From Streptomyces albipurpureus (lineage in GTDB: Bacteria; Actinomycetota; Actinomycetes; Streptomycetales; Streptomycetaceae), in NCBI RefSeq assembly GCF_023701525.1, contig NZ_JAMQAW010000031.1:55343-91482 (forward strand): 36,140 nucleotides of DNA, read 5' to 3'. How positions within the stretch are numbered: the first letter of the stretch is position 1; every line of letters begins with the position of its first letter. Below, piece after piece: positions 7,895 through 15,822 of the stretch. Below the pieces are notes generated by a model, which ran no database searches, was not told the DNA's origin, and was given only the letters and a program-made list of their open reading frames with translations. A program made the position numbers and the translations under genes.

Positions 7895-9289
7895 TTATAC
7901 GCCTCGGCTGACCGAACTCATATTGAAATCGGGCACCCGTAGCGCCGGCATCGCGGCCCGGGTGAACCAGTCGCCCCACTCGCGCGGCAGTGTCTTCTCG
8001 GTGCGTCCGGCCTCGGTCGCCCGGGAGAGCAGATCGACCGGCGACTCATTGAACCGGAAGTTGTTCACCGCGCCGACCACCTCACCATCCTCCACCAGAT
8101 AGACCCCGTCCCTGGTCAGCCCGGTCAGCAGCAGCGTCGCCGGATCCACCTCGCGGATGTACCAGAGGCAGGTCAGCAGCAGTGCCCGGCCGGTCGTCGC
8201 CGCGACCATCTCCTCCAGCGAGCGACCGTTGCCCCCGTCCAGGATCAGGTTGCCGACCCCCGGCGCGACCGGCAGCCCCGTCAGCCCGGCGCTGTGCCGG
8301 GTGGTCACCAGATGCTCCAGCTTTCCGCCGCGCACCCACTCCGTCGCCGACAGCGGCAGACCGTTGTCGAAGACGGAGGCGTCATCACCGGAGGAATGGG
8401 CGATCACAAAGGGCGCGGACTCAAGGCCCGGCTCGCTGGGGTTGCCGCGCAGCGTCAGCGGCAGACCGGAGAGGGTCTCGCCCACCCGGGTGCCGCCGCC
8501 GGGCTTGGAGAAGACCGTACGGCCCTCGGCGGCGTCCCGGGCCGCCGACGACCACAACTGGTAGATCAGCAGGTCGGCCACGGCCGTCGGCGGCAGCAGC
8601 GTCTCGTACCGCCCGGCGGGCAGCTCGATCCGGCGCTCGGCCCAGCCCAGGCGCTGCGAGAGCTCCGTGTCGAGGTCGGCGAGGTCCACGTCCTTGAAGT
8701 CGCGGGTCGCCACCCCCGCCCAGGCGGACCGGGCGCGGTCCGGGGATTTGGCGTTGAGCTCAAGCGTCCCGTTGGGCTGGTCGTGCCGTAGCCGCAGGCC
8801 CGTCGACGTGCCCAGATAGGTGGAGGTCATCTCATGGCTGGCGAAACCGTAGAGCTCCCGCCCGCCCGTGCGCGCCCGGGCGAAGGCCTCCCCGAGCGCG
8901 GGCGCGAAATCCGCGAAGACGGCGGACGAGGTCTCCGCGGGAGCGTCCTGGAAGTCGGGGGCCGGCTCGGCACCCGTGACCAGGGGCTGGGCGTCCTCGG
9001 CGGGATCCGACTTACGGGCGGCGGCCTCCGCGGCCCGTACCAGGGGCTCCAGCTCATGTGCGGTGACCGCGGACCGGGACACCACGCCCGACGCGGTGCC
9101 CTGGGCGCCGTCGACGGTCGCGATGACCGTGAGCGTACGGCCGCGGGTGACCCCGTTGGTGGTCAGCGCGTTCCCGGCCCAGCGCAGGTTCGCGGAGGAG
9201 TGCTCATCGGCGATCACGACACAGCCGTCGGCCAAGGACAGCTCCAGCGCCCGTTCGACGATCTCGTACGGCTTGCTGCTCCGGCTCAT
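7895..9289 (-). CDS. tldE: TldE/PmbA family protein (TldD partner, metallopeptidase-like)
   Basis: This 464-aa protein of the TldD/PmbA family (U62) is expected to be the non-metal-binding half of a TldD-TldE heterodimeric protease. In E. coli that complex finishes maturation of microcin B17 and degrades unfolded peptides such as CcdA. It has the family's N-terminal fold (about 1-200) and the C-terminal barrel (GVGNLILDGGNGRSLEEMV and the TLLLTGLTRDGVYLVEDGEV block), but lacks the HExxxH motif of TldD. The start at ATG 9289 gives MSRSSKPYEIV. The reading frame upstream to 9718 overlaps tldD and is not coding. It follows tldD by 118 bp, so the two are probably cotranscribed. Confidence 0.9.
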   Translation of the reverse strand: MSRSSKPYEIVERALELSLADGCVVIADEHSSANLRWAGNALTTNGVTRGRTLTVIATVDGAQGTASGVVSRSAVTAHELEPLVRAAEAAARKSDPAEDAQPLVTGAEPAPDFQDAPAETSSAVFADFAPALGEAFARARTGGRELYGFASHEMTSTYLGTSTGLRLRHDQPNGTLELNAKSPDRARSAWAGVATRDFKDVDLADLDTELSQRLGWAERRIELPAGRYETLLPPTAVADLLIYQLWSSAARDAAEGRTVFSKPGGGTRVGETLSGLPLTLRGNPSEPGLESAPFVIAHSSGDDASVFDNGLPLSATEWVRGGKLEHLVTTRHSAGLTGLPVAPGVGNLILDGGNGRSLEEMVAATTGRALLLTCLWYIREVDPATLLLTGLTRDGVYLVEDGEVVGAVNNFRFNESPVDLLSRATEAGRTEKTLPREWGDWFTRAAMPALRVPDFNMSSVSRGV

Positions 9290-9407
9290 CGACCGGCCTC
9301 CTGCGGGGTGTCGGTGCCGGCGCACGCCGGGCGATGGCTGGTGGTGCCCGGGTGAGAGGCGAGGGGAGAGCCGGGGCGCGAAGCCGCAGCGGCGGCGCGG
9401 TGGGTGG

Positions 9408-10931
9408 TCATCGCCCCGCCTCCTGGGTCGTGTTGAGGATGTCCACACCGCGAAACAGCGCGGTGGGGCAGCCGTGGGAGACCGCCGCCACCTGGCCCGG
9501 CTGGGCCTTGCCGCAGTTGAACGCGCCTCCCAGCACATAGGTCTGCGGGCCGCCCACCTGCTCCATCGAGCCCCAGAACTCGGTGGTGGTGGCCTGGTAG
9601 GCCACGTCCCGCAGCTGTCCGGCCAGCCGTCCGTTCTCGATCCGGAAGAACCGCTGACCCGTGAACTGGAAGTTGTACCGCTGCATGTCGATCGACCAGG
9701 AGCGATCCCCGACCACATAGATCCCGCGTTCCACCCCGCCGATCAGGTCCTCGGTCGACAACCCGCCGGCCACCGGCTGGAGTGAGACGTTCGCCATCCG
9801 CTGCACCGGCACATGGCTGGGGGAGTCGGCGTAGGCGCAGCCGTTGGAACGGCCCAGGCCCGTCAGCTTCGCGATCCGCCGATCCGTCTGATAGCCCACC
9901 AGCGTTCCGCCCTTGATCAGGTCCCAGGACTGCGCCTTCACCCCCTCGTCGTCGAAGCCGACCGTGGCCAGCCCGTGCTTGGCCGTCCGGTCCCCGGTCA
10001 CGTTCATCACCGATGAGCCGTACTCCAACTTCCCCAGCTGGTCGAAGGTGGCGAAGGAGGTACCCGCGTACGCCGCCTCATAGCCCAGCGCCCGGTCCAG
10101 TTCGGTGGCGTGCCCGATCGACTCATGGATGGTGAGCCAGAGGTTCGAGGGGTCGACCACCAGGTCGTACCGCCCGGCCTGCACGCTCGGCGCGCGCATC
10201 TTCTCGGCCAGCAACTCCGGGATCCGCTCCAGCTCGCCCTCCCAGTCCCAGCCGGTGCCGGTCAGATACTCCCAGCCCCGGCCGGCGGGCGGTGCGATCG
10301 TCCGCATGGAGTCGAACTCGCCCGTCGTCTCGTCCACGGCGACCGCGCTCAGCTGCGGATGCAGCCGAACCCGCTGCTGGCTGGTGACCGTGCCCGCCGT
10401 GTCCGCGTAGAACTTGTTCTCCTGCACGGTCACCAGCGAGGCGTCCACATGAGCCACCCCGCTTGCGGCCAGCAGCCGCGCGCTCCACTCGGCGAGCAGC
10501 GCGGACTTCTCCTCGTCGGCCACCTCGAAGGGATTGATCCGGTACGCGGAGACCCAGGTCTTGTCCGTGTGCACGGGCTCGCTCGCGAGCTCCACCCGCT
10601 CGTCGGAACCGGCCGCCGCGAGCACCTTGGCCGAGAGCTTCGCCATCGCCACGGCCTGGCCCGCCACCTTGGCCGCCGCGTCCATCGTCATATCGACCCC
10701 GGAGGCGAAACCCCACGCCCCGCCGTGCACGACCCGCACCGCGTAGCCGAGATCCGTGGTGTCCGACGACCCCGACGGCTTGGCGTCCCGCAGTCGCCAA
10801 GCCGCGCTGCGCACTCGCTCGAAGCGGAAGTCGGCATGGTCGGCGCCCAGCGCCCGCGCTCGGGCGAGCGCCGCGTCGGCGAGCGCCCGCAGCGGCAGCG
10901 CCGTGAACGACGCGTCGATGGAATGAGCCAC
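9408..10931 (-). CDS. tldD: TldD family metalloprotease
   Basis: This 507-aa protein is the zinc-bearing subunit of the TldD-TldE protease. The metal site HExxxH is visible as HESIGH at residues 269-274, and the conserved FNCGKAQP stretch lies near the C terminus. The start is GTG 10931, with AGGAGA about 6 nt upstream and MAHSIDASFTALPL as the beginning. The open frame extends to 11879 only as an antisense shadow of fabG. No RiPP precursor or other modification enzyme lies nearby, so a general peptide-processing role is more likely than a dedicated natural-product one. It is divergent from fabG across 231 bp. Confidence 0.92.
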   Translation of the reverse strand: MAHSIDASFTALPLRALADAALARARALGADHADFRFERVRSAAWRLRDAKPSGSSDTTDLGYAVRVVHGGAWGFASGVDMTMDAAAKVAGQAVAMAKLSAKVLAAAGSDERVELASEPVHTDKTWVSAYRINPFEVADEEKSALLAEWSARLLAASGVAHVDASLVTVQENKFYADTAGTVTSQQRVRLHPQLSAVAVDETTGEFDSMRTIAPPAGRGWEYLTGTGWDWEGELERIPELLAEKMRAPSVQAGRYDLVVDPSNLWLTIHESIGHATELDRALGYEAAYAGTSFATFDQLGKLEYGSSVMNVTGDRTAKHGLATVGFDDEGVKAQSWDLIKGGTLVGYQTDRRIAKLTGLGRSNGCAYADSPSHVPVQRMANVSLQPVAGGLSTEDLIGGVERGIYVVGDRSWSIDMQRYNFQFTGQRFFRIENGRLAGQLRDVAYQATTTEFWGSMEQVGGPQTYVLGGAFNCGKAQPGQVAAVSHGCPTALFRGVDILNTTQEAGR

Positions 10932-11162
10932 GGATGTCTCCTGTCGTATAAGACCGGTCGTCCCGATGAGCCGACACCGGTCAGCCCGATCATGTCGCGC
11001 CGAACTGCTCATTGCCCACTCCCTTTCCGCGCCGTTGCGCGGTGGCGTTCTGTAGGGACCCGACAGTGACGCGTGGAAGGCGCTGTCAGTGCCCGATTCT
11101 CCGGGAGGGGGGTGGGACCGATAGTTTCGGAGATAACAGACCGCTATCGAAAGGGTGATCCG

Positions 11163-11882
11163 TTGAGCCGCTCGGTTCTCGTCACCGGAGGAAACCGGGG
11201 CATCGGCCTCGCCATCGCCCGAGCTTTCGCCGACGCTGGCGACAAGGTCGCGATCACATACCGCTCCGGCGAGCCGCCCGAGGCCCTGACACAGGCCGGC
11301 TGCCTCGCCGTGCGCTGCGACATCACCGACACCGAGCAGGTGGAGCAGGCGTACAAGCAGATCGAGGAGAAGCACGGCCCGGTCGAGGTGCTGATCGCCA
11401 ACGCCGGTATCACCAAGGACCAGCTGCTGATGCGGATGTCCGAGGAGGACTTCGTATCGGTCCTGGACACCAACCTCACCGGCACCTTCCGGGTCGTCAA
11501 GCGCGCCAACCGCGCGATGCTGCGGGCCAAGAAGGGCCGCGTCGTCATGATCTCCTCCGTCGTGGGCCTCCTCGGCTCGGCCGGCCAGGCCAACTACGCC
11601 GCCTCCAAGGCCGCGCTGGTCGGCTTCGCCCGCTCGCTCGCCCGTGAGCTCGGCTCGCGGAACATCACCTTCAATGTGGTGGCGCCCGGCTTCGTCGACA
11701 CCGACATGACCAAGGCACTCACCGAGGAACAGCGCGCTGGCATCGTCGAGCAGGTGCCGCTCGGCCGCTATGCCCAGCCGGAGGAGGTCGCCGCCACCGT
11801 GCGCTTCCTCGCCTCCGACGACGCTTCGTACATCACTGGAGCCGTCATCCCCGTTGACGGCGGATTGGGAATGGGTCACTGA
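11163..11882 (+). CDS. fabG: 3-oxoacyl-[ACP] reductase FabG
   Basis: This 239-aa SDR reductase uses NADPH to reduce 3-oxoacyl-ACP to 3-hydroxyacyl-ACP in fatty acid elongation. The cofactor motif TGGNRGIG is at 8-15. The catalytic set is Asn104, Ser132, Tyr145 and Lys149 (YAASK), with the late PGFVDTDMT and GAVIPVDGGLGMGH motifs. I chose TTG 11163, which has GAAAGG 8 nt upstream and begins at the cofactor strand (SRSVLVTGG); the open frame upstream to 11073 looks non-coding. It is 5 bp ahead of fabI, forming a two-gene operon. It corresponds to S. coelicolor SCO1815 from memory. Confidence 0.95.
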   Translation: MSRSVLVTGGNRGIGLAIARAFADAGDKVAITYRSGEPPEALTQAGCLAVRCDITDTEQVEQAYKQIEEKHGPVEVLIANAGITKDQLLMRMSEEDFVSVLDTNLTGTFRVVKRANRAMLRAKKGRVVMISSVVGLLGSAGQANYAASKAALVGFARSLARELGSRNITFNVVAPGFVDTDMTKALTEEQRAGIVEQVPLGRYAQPEEVAATVRFLASDDASYITGAVIPVDGGLGMGH

Positions 11883-11887
11883 TCGCC

Positions 11888-12661
11888 ATGAGTGGAATCC
11901 TTGCCGGCAAGCGCATTCTCGTCACAGGCGTCCTCACCGACGCGTCCATCGCCTTCCACGCGGCCAAGGTCGCTCAGGAAGAGGGAGCGGAGGTCATCCT
12001 CACCGGTTTCGGCCGGCTGAGCCTGGTCGAGCGCATTTCCAAGCGGCTCCCCAAGGAAGCCCCCGTCATCGAGCTGGACGTCACCAACAAGGAGCATCTG
12101 GACTCGCTCGCCGACAAGGTACGCGAGCACTCCAGCGATGAGACCGGCCTCGATGGCATCGTGCACTCCATCGCCTTCGGTCCGCAGGGCGCCTTCAACT
12201 TCCTGGCGGCGGACTGGGAGGACGTCTCCACCGCGGTCCATGTCTCGGCGTACTCCTACAAGTCGCTCGCGATGGCCTGCCTACCGCTGATGGAGGAGCG
12301 CGGCGGCTCGATCGTCGGCCTCACCTTCGACGCGCAGCTCGCCTGGCCCAAGTACAACTGGATGGGCGTGGCCAAGGCGGCCCTTGAGTCCACCAACCGG
12401 TATCTCGCCCGCGACCTGGGCCCGAAGAACATCCGCTGCAACCTGATCTCGGCGGGTCCGCTCAAGTCGATGGCCGCCAAGTCGATCCCGGGCTTCGAGG
12501 AGCTCGCCGACGTCTGGAACCACCGGGCACCGATCGGCTGGGACCTGACCGACCCGGACCCGACCGGTCGCGGCATCGTCGGACTCCTGTCGGACTTCTT
12601 CCCGCGGACGACGGGCGAGATCATCCATGTGGACGGTGGCGTCCACATGATGGGCGCCTAG
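11888..12661 (+). CDS. fabI: Enoyl-[ACP] reductase FabI (InhA-like)
   Basis: This 257-aa enzyme catalyses the last reductive step of each fatty acid elongation round, NADH-dependent reduction of trans-2-enoyl-ACP. Tyr156 and Lys163 form the Y-x6-K pattern typical of FabI/InhA rather than the Y-x3-K of other SDRs, and Phe148 sits where InhA has its substrate-side Phe. The protein starts MSGILAGKRILVTGVLTDAS and ends with EIIHVDGGVHMMGA. It lacks a strong ribosome-binding site and lies 5 bp after fabG, suggesting translational coupling. A strong hairpin follows 60 bp later. It corresponds to SCO1814 from memory. Confidence 0.95.
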   Translation: MSGILAGKRILVTGVLTDASIAFHAAKVAQEEGAEVILTGFGRLSLVERISKRLPKEAPVIELDVTNKEHLDSLADKVREHSSDETGLDGIVHSIAFGPQGAFNFLAADWEDVSTAVHVSAYSYKSLAMACLPLMEERGGSIVGLTFDAQLAWPKYNWMGVAKAALESTNRYLARDLGPKNIRCNLISAGPLKSMAAKSIPGFEELADVWNHRAPIGWDLTDPDPTGRGIVGLLSDFFPRTTGEIIHVDGGVHMMGA

Positions 12662-12721
12662 CCCCTTCCCGTACGACGCATTCTCCCGTCGCTCGGAAGC
12701 TCTGAATCCCGTGCGACGTGC

Positions 12722-12762
12722 AAACGCCCCGCCTCCCGCCTGGTGCGGAAGGCGGGGCGTTG
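12722..12762 (+). terminator. Terminator of the fabG-fabI operon
   Basis: An 11-bp stem (AACGCCCCGCC at 12723-12733 with GGCGGGGCGTT at 12751-12761) is extended inward by TCCCGC/GCGGAA with one mismatch, leaving a 5-nt loop. Confidence 0.75.
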
Positions 12763-12918
12763 CGCGTCATGCCGGCGGTACGGGAAGGAGCGGGCCTTGT
12801 CGCCCATTCGGCCCTGAGGGCTCGCGCCGGCGGCATCGGGCAGCCAGGCTGGGGGCGATCCCCCCTTGTGGTGCAGCCGCGGCAAGCCTGCCGCAGTACG
12901 GCCGAGGAGGTCCTGCCT

Positions 12919-13269
12919 GTGCATATGATCCGGTGCTCAGCGTCCGTTCTGGCCGCGCTGGCAACAGTGCTCTGCGCCGCCCCGGGGGTGGCCCTCTCCG
13001 CGCCGCTCGACGACCGGCCGGAACCCCGGAAGTACAAGGCCTACTGCCATACGGTCATCGACGGCTCCCGCGCCACCGCCTACTGCAACAATCCCTATCC
13101 CGGTGGGGACCGGGTCAGGCTGCACATCGAGTGCGAACGCTGGTGGGACCTCGATGTGGACAGCGCGCCCGCCAGGATCGATCCGGCCGGCTATGTGGAG
13201 CTGACCGGGCGCTGCTGGAAGGAGATCCGCGCGGTCTGGGTCAGCCATCAGCCCCTCGCCTATCCCTGA
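12919..13269 (+). CDS. Small secreted protein, four-cysteine, unknown function
   Basis: This 116-aa protein has a signal peptide (MHMIRCSASVLAALATVLCAAPGVALSAP) and a mature part of about 90 residues. The mature part contains four cysteines (in KAYCHTV, TAYCNNP, IECERWW and TGRCWKE) that could make two disulfide bonds. I recognise no catalytic motif. GTG 12919 is chosen because GAGGAGG lies 8 nt before it; ATG 12925 is an alternative. Its end overlaps the end of the convergent FadR-type gene by 10 bp. It is likely an exported small protein of Streptomyces; its function is unknown. Confidence 0.72.
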   Translation: MHMIRCSASVLAALATVLCAAPGVALSAPLDDRPEPRKYKAYCHTVIDGSRATAYCNNPYPGGDRVRLHIECERWWDLDVDSAPARIDPAGYVELTGRCWKEIRAVWVSHQPLAYP

Positions 13270-14009
13270 GCCTTCCCGCTCCCGTCGCCCGCCGACTGCT
13301 CCTGTCGTCGACTCCCGTTCTCGTCGTCTGCGCGGGGCCCGCGGTCGCCGGCGCAGTGAAACGGATACCGGGCCGCCTCGGCCCCCGCGAACTCCCCGTC
13401 GCCCGTCCGGATCGCCTCGACCAGCCCGGAATGGTCCATCGGGTGCGCCGGACGGAGATCGTCGCCCACATCGTCACGGAGCCAGTCGCGCAGCAGATGG
13501 CCGAGGTCCGCGTACAACTCGATCAGTACGTCGTTGTGCGAGGCCGCCACCACGGCGAGGTGGAAGGCCACATCGGAGGCGACGAAGCGCTCGGCGTCAC
13601 CCGTCGCCCAAGCGTCCTTGCGGCGCACCAGCAAGGCGTCCAACTGCCGTAGATCACGTGCGGTACGTCGCTGGGCCGCGAGCCGGGCGGCGGATGACTC
13701 CAGCGTCGAGCGCACTTCAGCGATATCCCGAGGCGTTGCGCTGGCGAATCGCCGATGCATCACTCCGGCCAGCTCGCTCGTCGCCAGAACATAGGTGCCC
13801 GAACCCTGCCGGATGTCCAGCAGCCCATTGTGGGCCAGTGCCCGAACGGCTTCACGGATGGTGTTACGCGCCACACCAAGTTGCTCAACCAGTTCGGGTT
13901 CGGTGGGGATCCGCGTACCGACCGGCCACTCGCCCGAGGTGATCTGGTTCCGCAGCTGGGCGATCACCTGGTCGGTGAGGCCCGAGCGGCGGGGAGAGGT
14001 CAGCGGCAT
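13260..14009 (-). CDS. GntR/FadR family transcriptional regulator (FCD domain)
   Basis: This 249-aa regulator has an N-terminal winged helix (about residues 8-75: SGLTDQVIAQLRNQI, IPTEPELVEQLGVARNTIREAVRAL, LLDIRQGSGTYV) and an all-helical FCD ligand domain (about 95-225). The SDVAFHLAVVAASHN segment carries the Asp and His that usually bind a metal. The last 25 residues are charged and unstructured. The start at ATG 14009 has GAGGAG 4 nt upstream. It is divergent from the MFS transporter gene, with a perfect 15-bp palindrome in between, so it most likely represses that transporter and itself, with a transported molecule as inducer. The ligand is unknown. Confidence 0.9.
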   Translation of the reverse strand: MPLTSPRRSGLTDQVIAQLRNQITSGEWPVGTRIPTEPELVEQLGVARNTIREAVRALAHNGLLDIRQGSGTYVLATSELAGVMHRRFASATPRDIAEVRSTLESSAARLAAQRRTARDLRQLDALLVRRKDAWATGDAERFVASDVAFHLAVVAASHNDVLIELYADLGHLLRDWLRDDVGDDLRPAHPMDHSGLVEAIRTGDGEFAGAEAARYPFHCAGDRGPRADDENGSRRQEQSAGDGSGKAQG

Positions 14010-14071
14010 GACGCTCCTCGCTCCATGGGTGCTCAATGGGGGATGCTCGAACAGGATCGGATGCGGCAGCA

Positions 14072-14086
14072 AATCATCCGATGATT
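14072..14086. promoter_or_regulatory. Palindromic operator candidate for the FadR-type regulator
   Basis: AATCATC-C-GATGATT is a perfect 15-bp palindrome between the divergent regulator and transporter genes. It ends one base before the predicted -10 box of the transporter, so a bound dimer would block RNA polymerase. Confidence 0.6.
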
Positions 14087-14087
14087 C

Positions 14088-14093
14088 TATGAT
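14088..14093 (+). promoter_or_regulatory. Predicted -10 box of the MFS transporter (leaderless transcript likely)
   Basis: TATGAT is close to the TATAAT/TAnnnT -10 consensus and lies 7 nt before the ATG at 14101. This predicts transcription starting at or next to the start codon. There is no Shine-Dalgarno sequence, which fits a leaderless mRNA. No good -35 box is seen. Confidence 0.45.
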
Positions 14094-14100
14094 GGACTCC

Positions 14101-15534
14101 ATGTCGTCCGACAAGACCTTGAGCAGACCCGGGACACCCGTTCCGGGTCTCGCGGCAGACGGTACCGCCGAGGGCTCAGCACGCGCCCGCAAGAGCGTCT
14201 GGACCATCCGCTTCCTCACCATCGGCATCGTGCTCGCGGCGCTCAATCTGCGTCCCGCCATCACCAGCCTCGGCGCGCTCCTCGAAGAGGTCAGAACCGG
14301 GCTCGGGATGAGCGGGAGCGTCGCCGGCCTGCTCACCGCAGTACCACCACTGTGCTTCGCCGTCTTCGGCCCCGCTGTGCCGTGGCTCTCCCGCCGCTTC
14401 GGGCCGACGGCCGCCGTCGGCGCGGGCATGGCGGCCATTGCGGGGGGACTGCTGATCAGGCCGTTCGCGGACGGTACGCCCGGCTTCCTCGCCGCCACCG
14501 CGCTCGCCCTGGTCGGCATCGCCGCCACCAACATCCTGATGCCGGTGATCGTCAAGCGGTACTTCCCCGACCGCGTCGGCTCCATGACCGGTCTCTACTC
14601 CATGGCACTGGCCCTGGGGACCGGTGGGGCCGCGGCACTCACGGTGCCGCTGACCGACGCCAGCGGCGGCGACTGGCGCATCGGCCTCGCGCTCTGGGCC
14701 AGCCTCGCCGCACTCGCCGTCCTGCCCTGGCTGGTGGTGCTGCGACTCGATCGCGGTACCCGCTCCCCCCGGACCGATCGGCTCGGCCGTGCGGCCCGCG
14801 GCAGGGAGGTCACCGCCTCACCCGCCGAGCCGACCGCGGCCCGGGACGCCGGACCCGATCGCGGCACCACGGGCGCCGCCACCCCCACTCACCGTGCGGG
14901 TTCCCCAGCCGCGGCGTCTCCCACCATCCCGCCAGCCAAAGCACCGGGCCTGCTCCGCAGCCCCACGGCCTGGGCGCTGACCGGATACTTCGGACTCCAG
15001 GGCGCCGGCGCGTACACCGTCATGGGCTGGATGCCCCAGATCTTCCGGGACGCCGGCGTATCGGCGCGGACCGCCGGTCTGCTGCTCGCCGTCATCATGG
15101 CGCTCGGGGTGCCCCTCGCGTTCGTCATTCCCCGGTTGGCCGCGCGCTACCGAAACCAGGGGCCCATCGCCGTTGTCCTCGGGCTGAGCGGACTGGGTGG
15201 ATATGCGGGCCTCTTCTTCGCTCCGGCCGCCGGAGCCTGGGCCTGGGCACTGCTGATCGGCATCAACAACTGTGCCTTTCCGCTCGCGCTCACCATGATC
15301 GGGATGCGGTCGCGCACCGCCACCGGCGTGGTCCGACTCTCCGCCTTCGCCCAGTCCGCCGGCTATCTGATCGCGGTGCCGGGGCCGTTGCTGGTGGGGG
15401 TGCTCTACCAGCACAGCGGAGGTTGGGGAGTACCGATCGCGCTGATGGCGGCGTTGCTCGTACCGCAGATCATCTTCGGGGTACTCGCCGGCAGGGACCG
15501 GACGATCGAGGACGAAACCGGGATGCGAGACTGA
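14101..15534 (+). CDS. MFS transporter, CynX/NimT-like
   Basis: This 477-aa major facilitator protein has about 12 membrane spans. The early LNLRPAITSLGALL motif and the later GMRSRTATGVVRLSAFAQSAGYLIA block are typical of the CynX/NimT (cyanate, 2-nitroimidazole) branch. The loop between TM6 and TM7 is long and low in complexity (about 60 residues rich in Arg, Pro, Ala and Thr). ATG codons at 14089 and 14092 fall inside the predicted -10 box, so 14101 is preferred as the start. The gene probably exports or imports a small molecule sensed by the divergent FadR-type regulator. It is followed 4 bp later by a 39-aa microprotein. The substrate is unknown. Confidence 0.88.
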   Translation: MSSDKTLSRPGTPVPGLAADGTAEGSARARKSVWTIRFLTIGIVLAALNLRPAITSLGALLEEVRTGLGMSGSVAGLLTAVPPLCFAVFGPAVPWLSRRFGPTAAVGAGMAAIAGGLLIRPFADGTPGFLAATALALVGIAATNILMPVIVKRYFPDRVGSMTGLYSMALALGTGGAAALTVPLTDASGGDWRIGLALWASLAALAVLPWLVVLRLDRGTRSPRTDRLGRAARGREVTASPAEPTAARDAGPDRGTTGAATPTHRAGSPAAASPTIPPAKAPGLLRSPTAWALTGYFGLQGAGAYTVMGWMPQIFRDAGVSARTAGLLLAVIMALGVPLAFVIPRLAARYRNQGPIAVVLGLSGLGGYAGLFFAPAAGAWAWALLIGINNCAFPLALTMIGMRSRTATGVVRLSAFAQSAGYLIAVPGPLLVGVLYQHSGGWGVPIALMAALLVPQIIFGVLAGRDRTIEDETGMRD

Positions 15535-15538
15535 GGGC

Positions 15539-15658
15539 ATGCAGCCAGTCCTCGATCCCAATCCCCAGAACGGCCAGAAGAAGCTCCTTCTTCTCTTCGG
15601 CCTGATCCTCGGCCTCTTCGTCGTGATGGGAATCATCGCGACCATCGCCTCACCCTGA
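15539..15658 (+). CDS. SGM_5486 family transporter-associated microprotein
   Basis: This 39-aa protein begins MQPVLDPNPQNGQKK and then has a single membrane helix (LLLLFGLILGLFVVMGIIATIA). The short polar opening plus one helix matches the Streptomyces 'SGM_5486 family transporter-associated protein', found beside this type of MFS gene. It starts 4 bp after the MFS stop, with GAGGG overlapping that stop codon, so the two are surely cotranscribed. A role as a small accessory or stabilising subunit of the transporter is inference. Confidence 0.8.
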   Translation: MQPVLDPNPQNGQKKLLLLFGLILGLFVVMGIIATIASP

Positions 15659-15674
15659 TCCGGCCGTTGGCCTT

Positions 15675-15690
15675 CCACCGAGCGGGGTGG
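15675..15690 (+). terminator. Short hairpin after the MFS-microprotein operon
   Basis: CCACC at 15675-15679 pairs with GGTGG at 15686-15690 around a 6-nt loop, extendable by G-U pairs. A second short palindrome (CCCCTAGGGG, 15706-15715) follows. Both are weak candidates for a transcript end. Confidence 0.3.
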
Positions 15691-15822
15691 GGCTAGCACC
15701 ACCGTCCCCTAGGGGGCCAGGCTCAGGGAGAAGTGGGTGGGTCGCCGGATGGGCCGGTCAGCTCGTCATCCGTAGGTTTGTCGCAGTAGAGCGAACCAGC
15801 GGACGAGACTGAGGAGGCGGCC

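Noticed and set aside
11083..11105. CTGTCAGTG in the tldD-fabG intergenic region
   Set aside because: It matches the -35-like half only; no TAnnnT occurs 8 nt later.
10932..11879. Long minus-strand extension of the tldD reading frame (823 codons in all)
   Set aside because: It runs antisense through fabG, which has all catalytic motifs. The real tldD start is GTG 10931 with AGGAGA and the family's N terminus.
12838..12895. Cobalamin riboswitch suggested by repeated CAGCC segments
   Set aside because: The conserved B12 box is absent and the downstream gene is a small secreted protein with no link to cobalamin.
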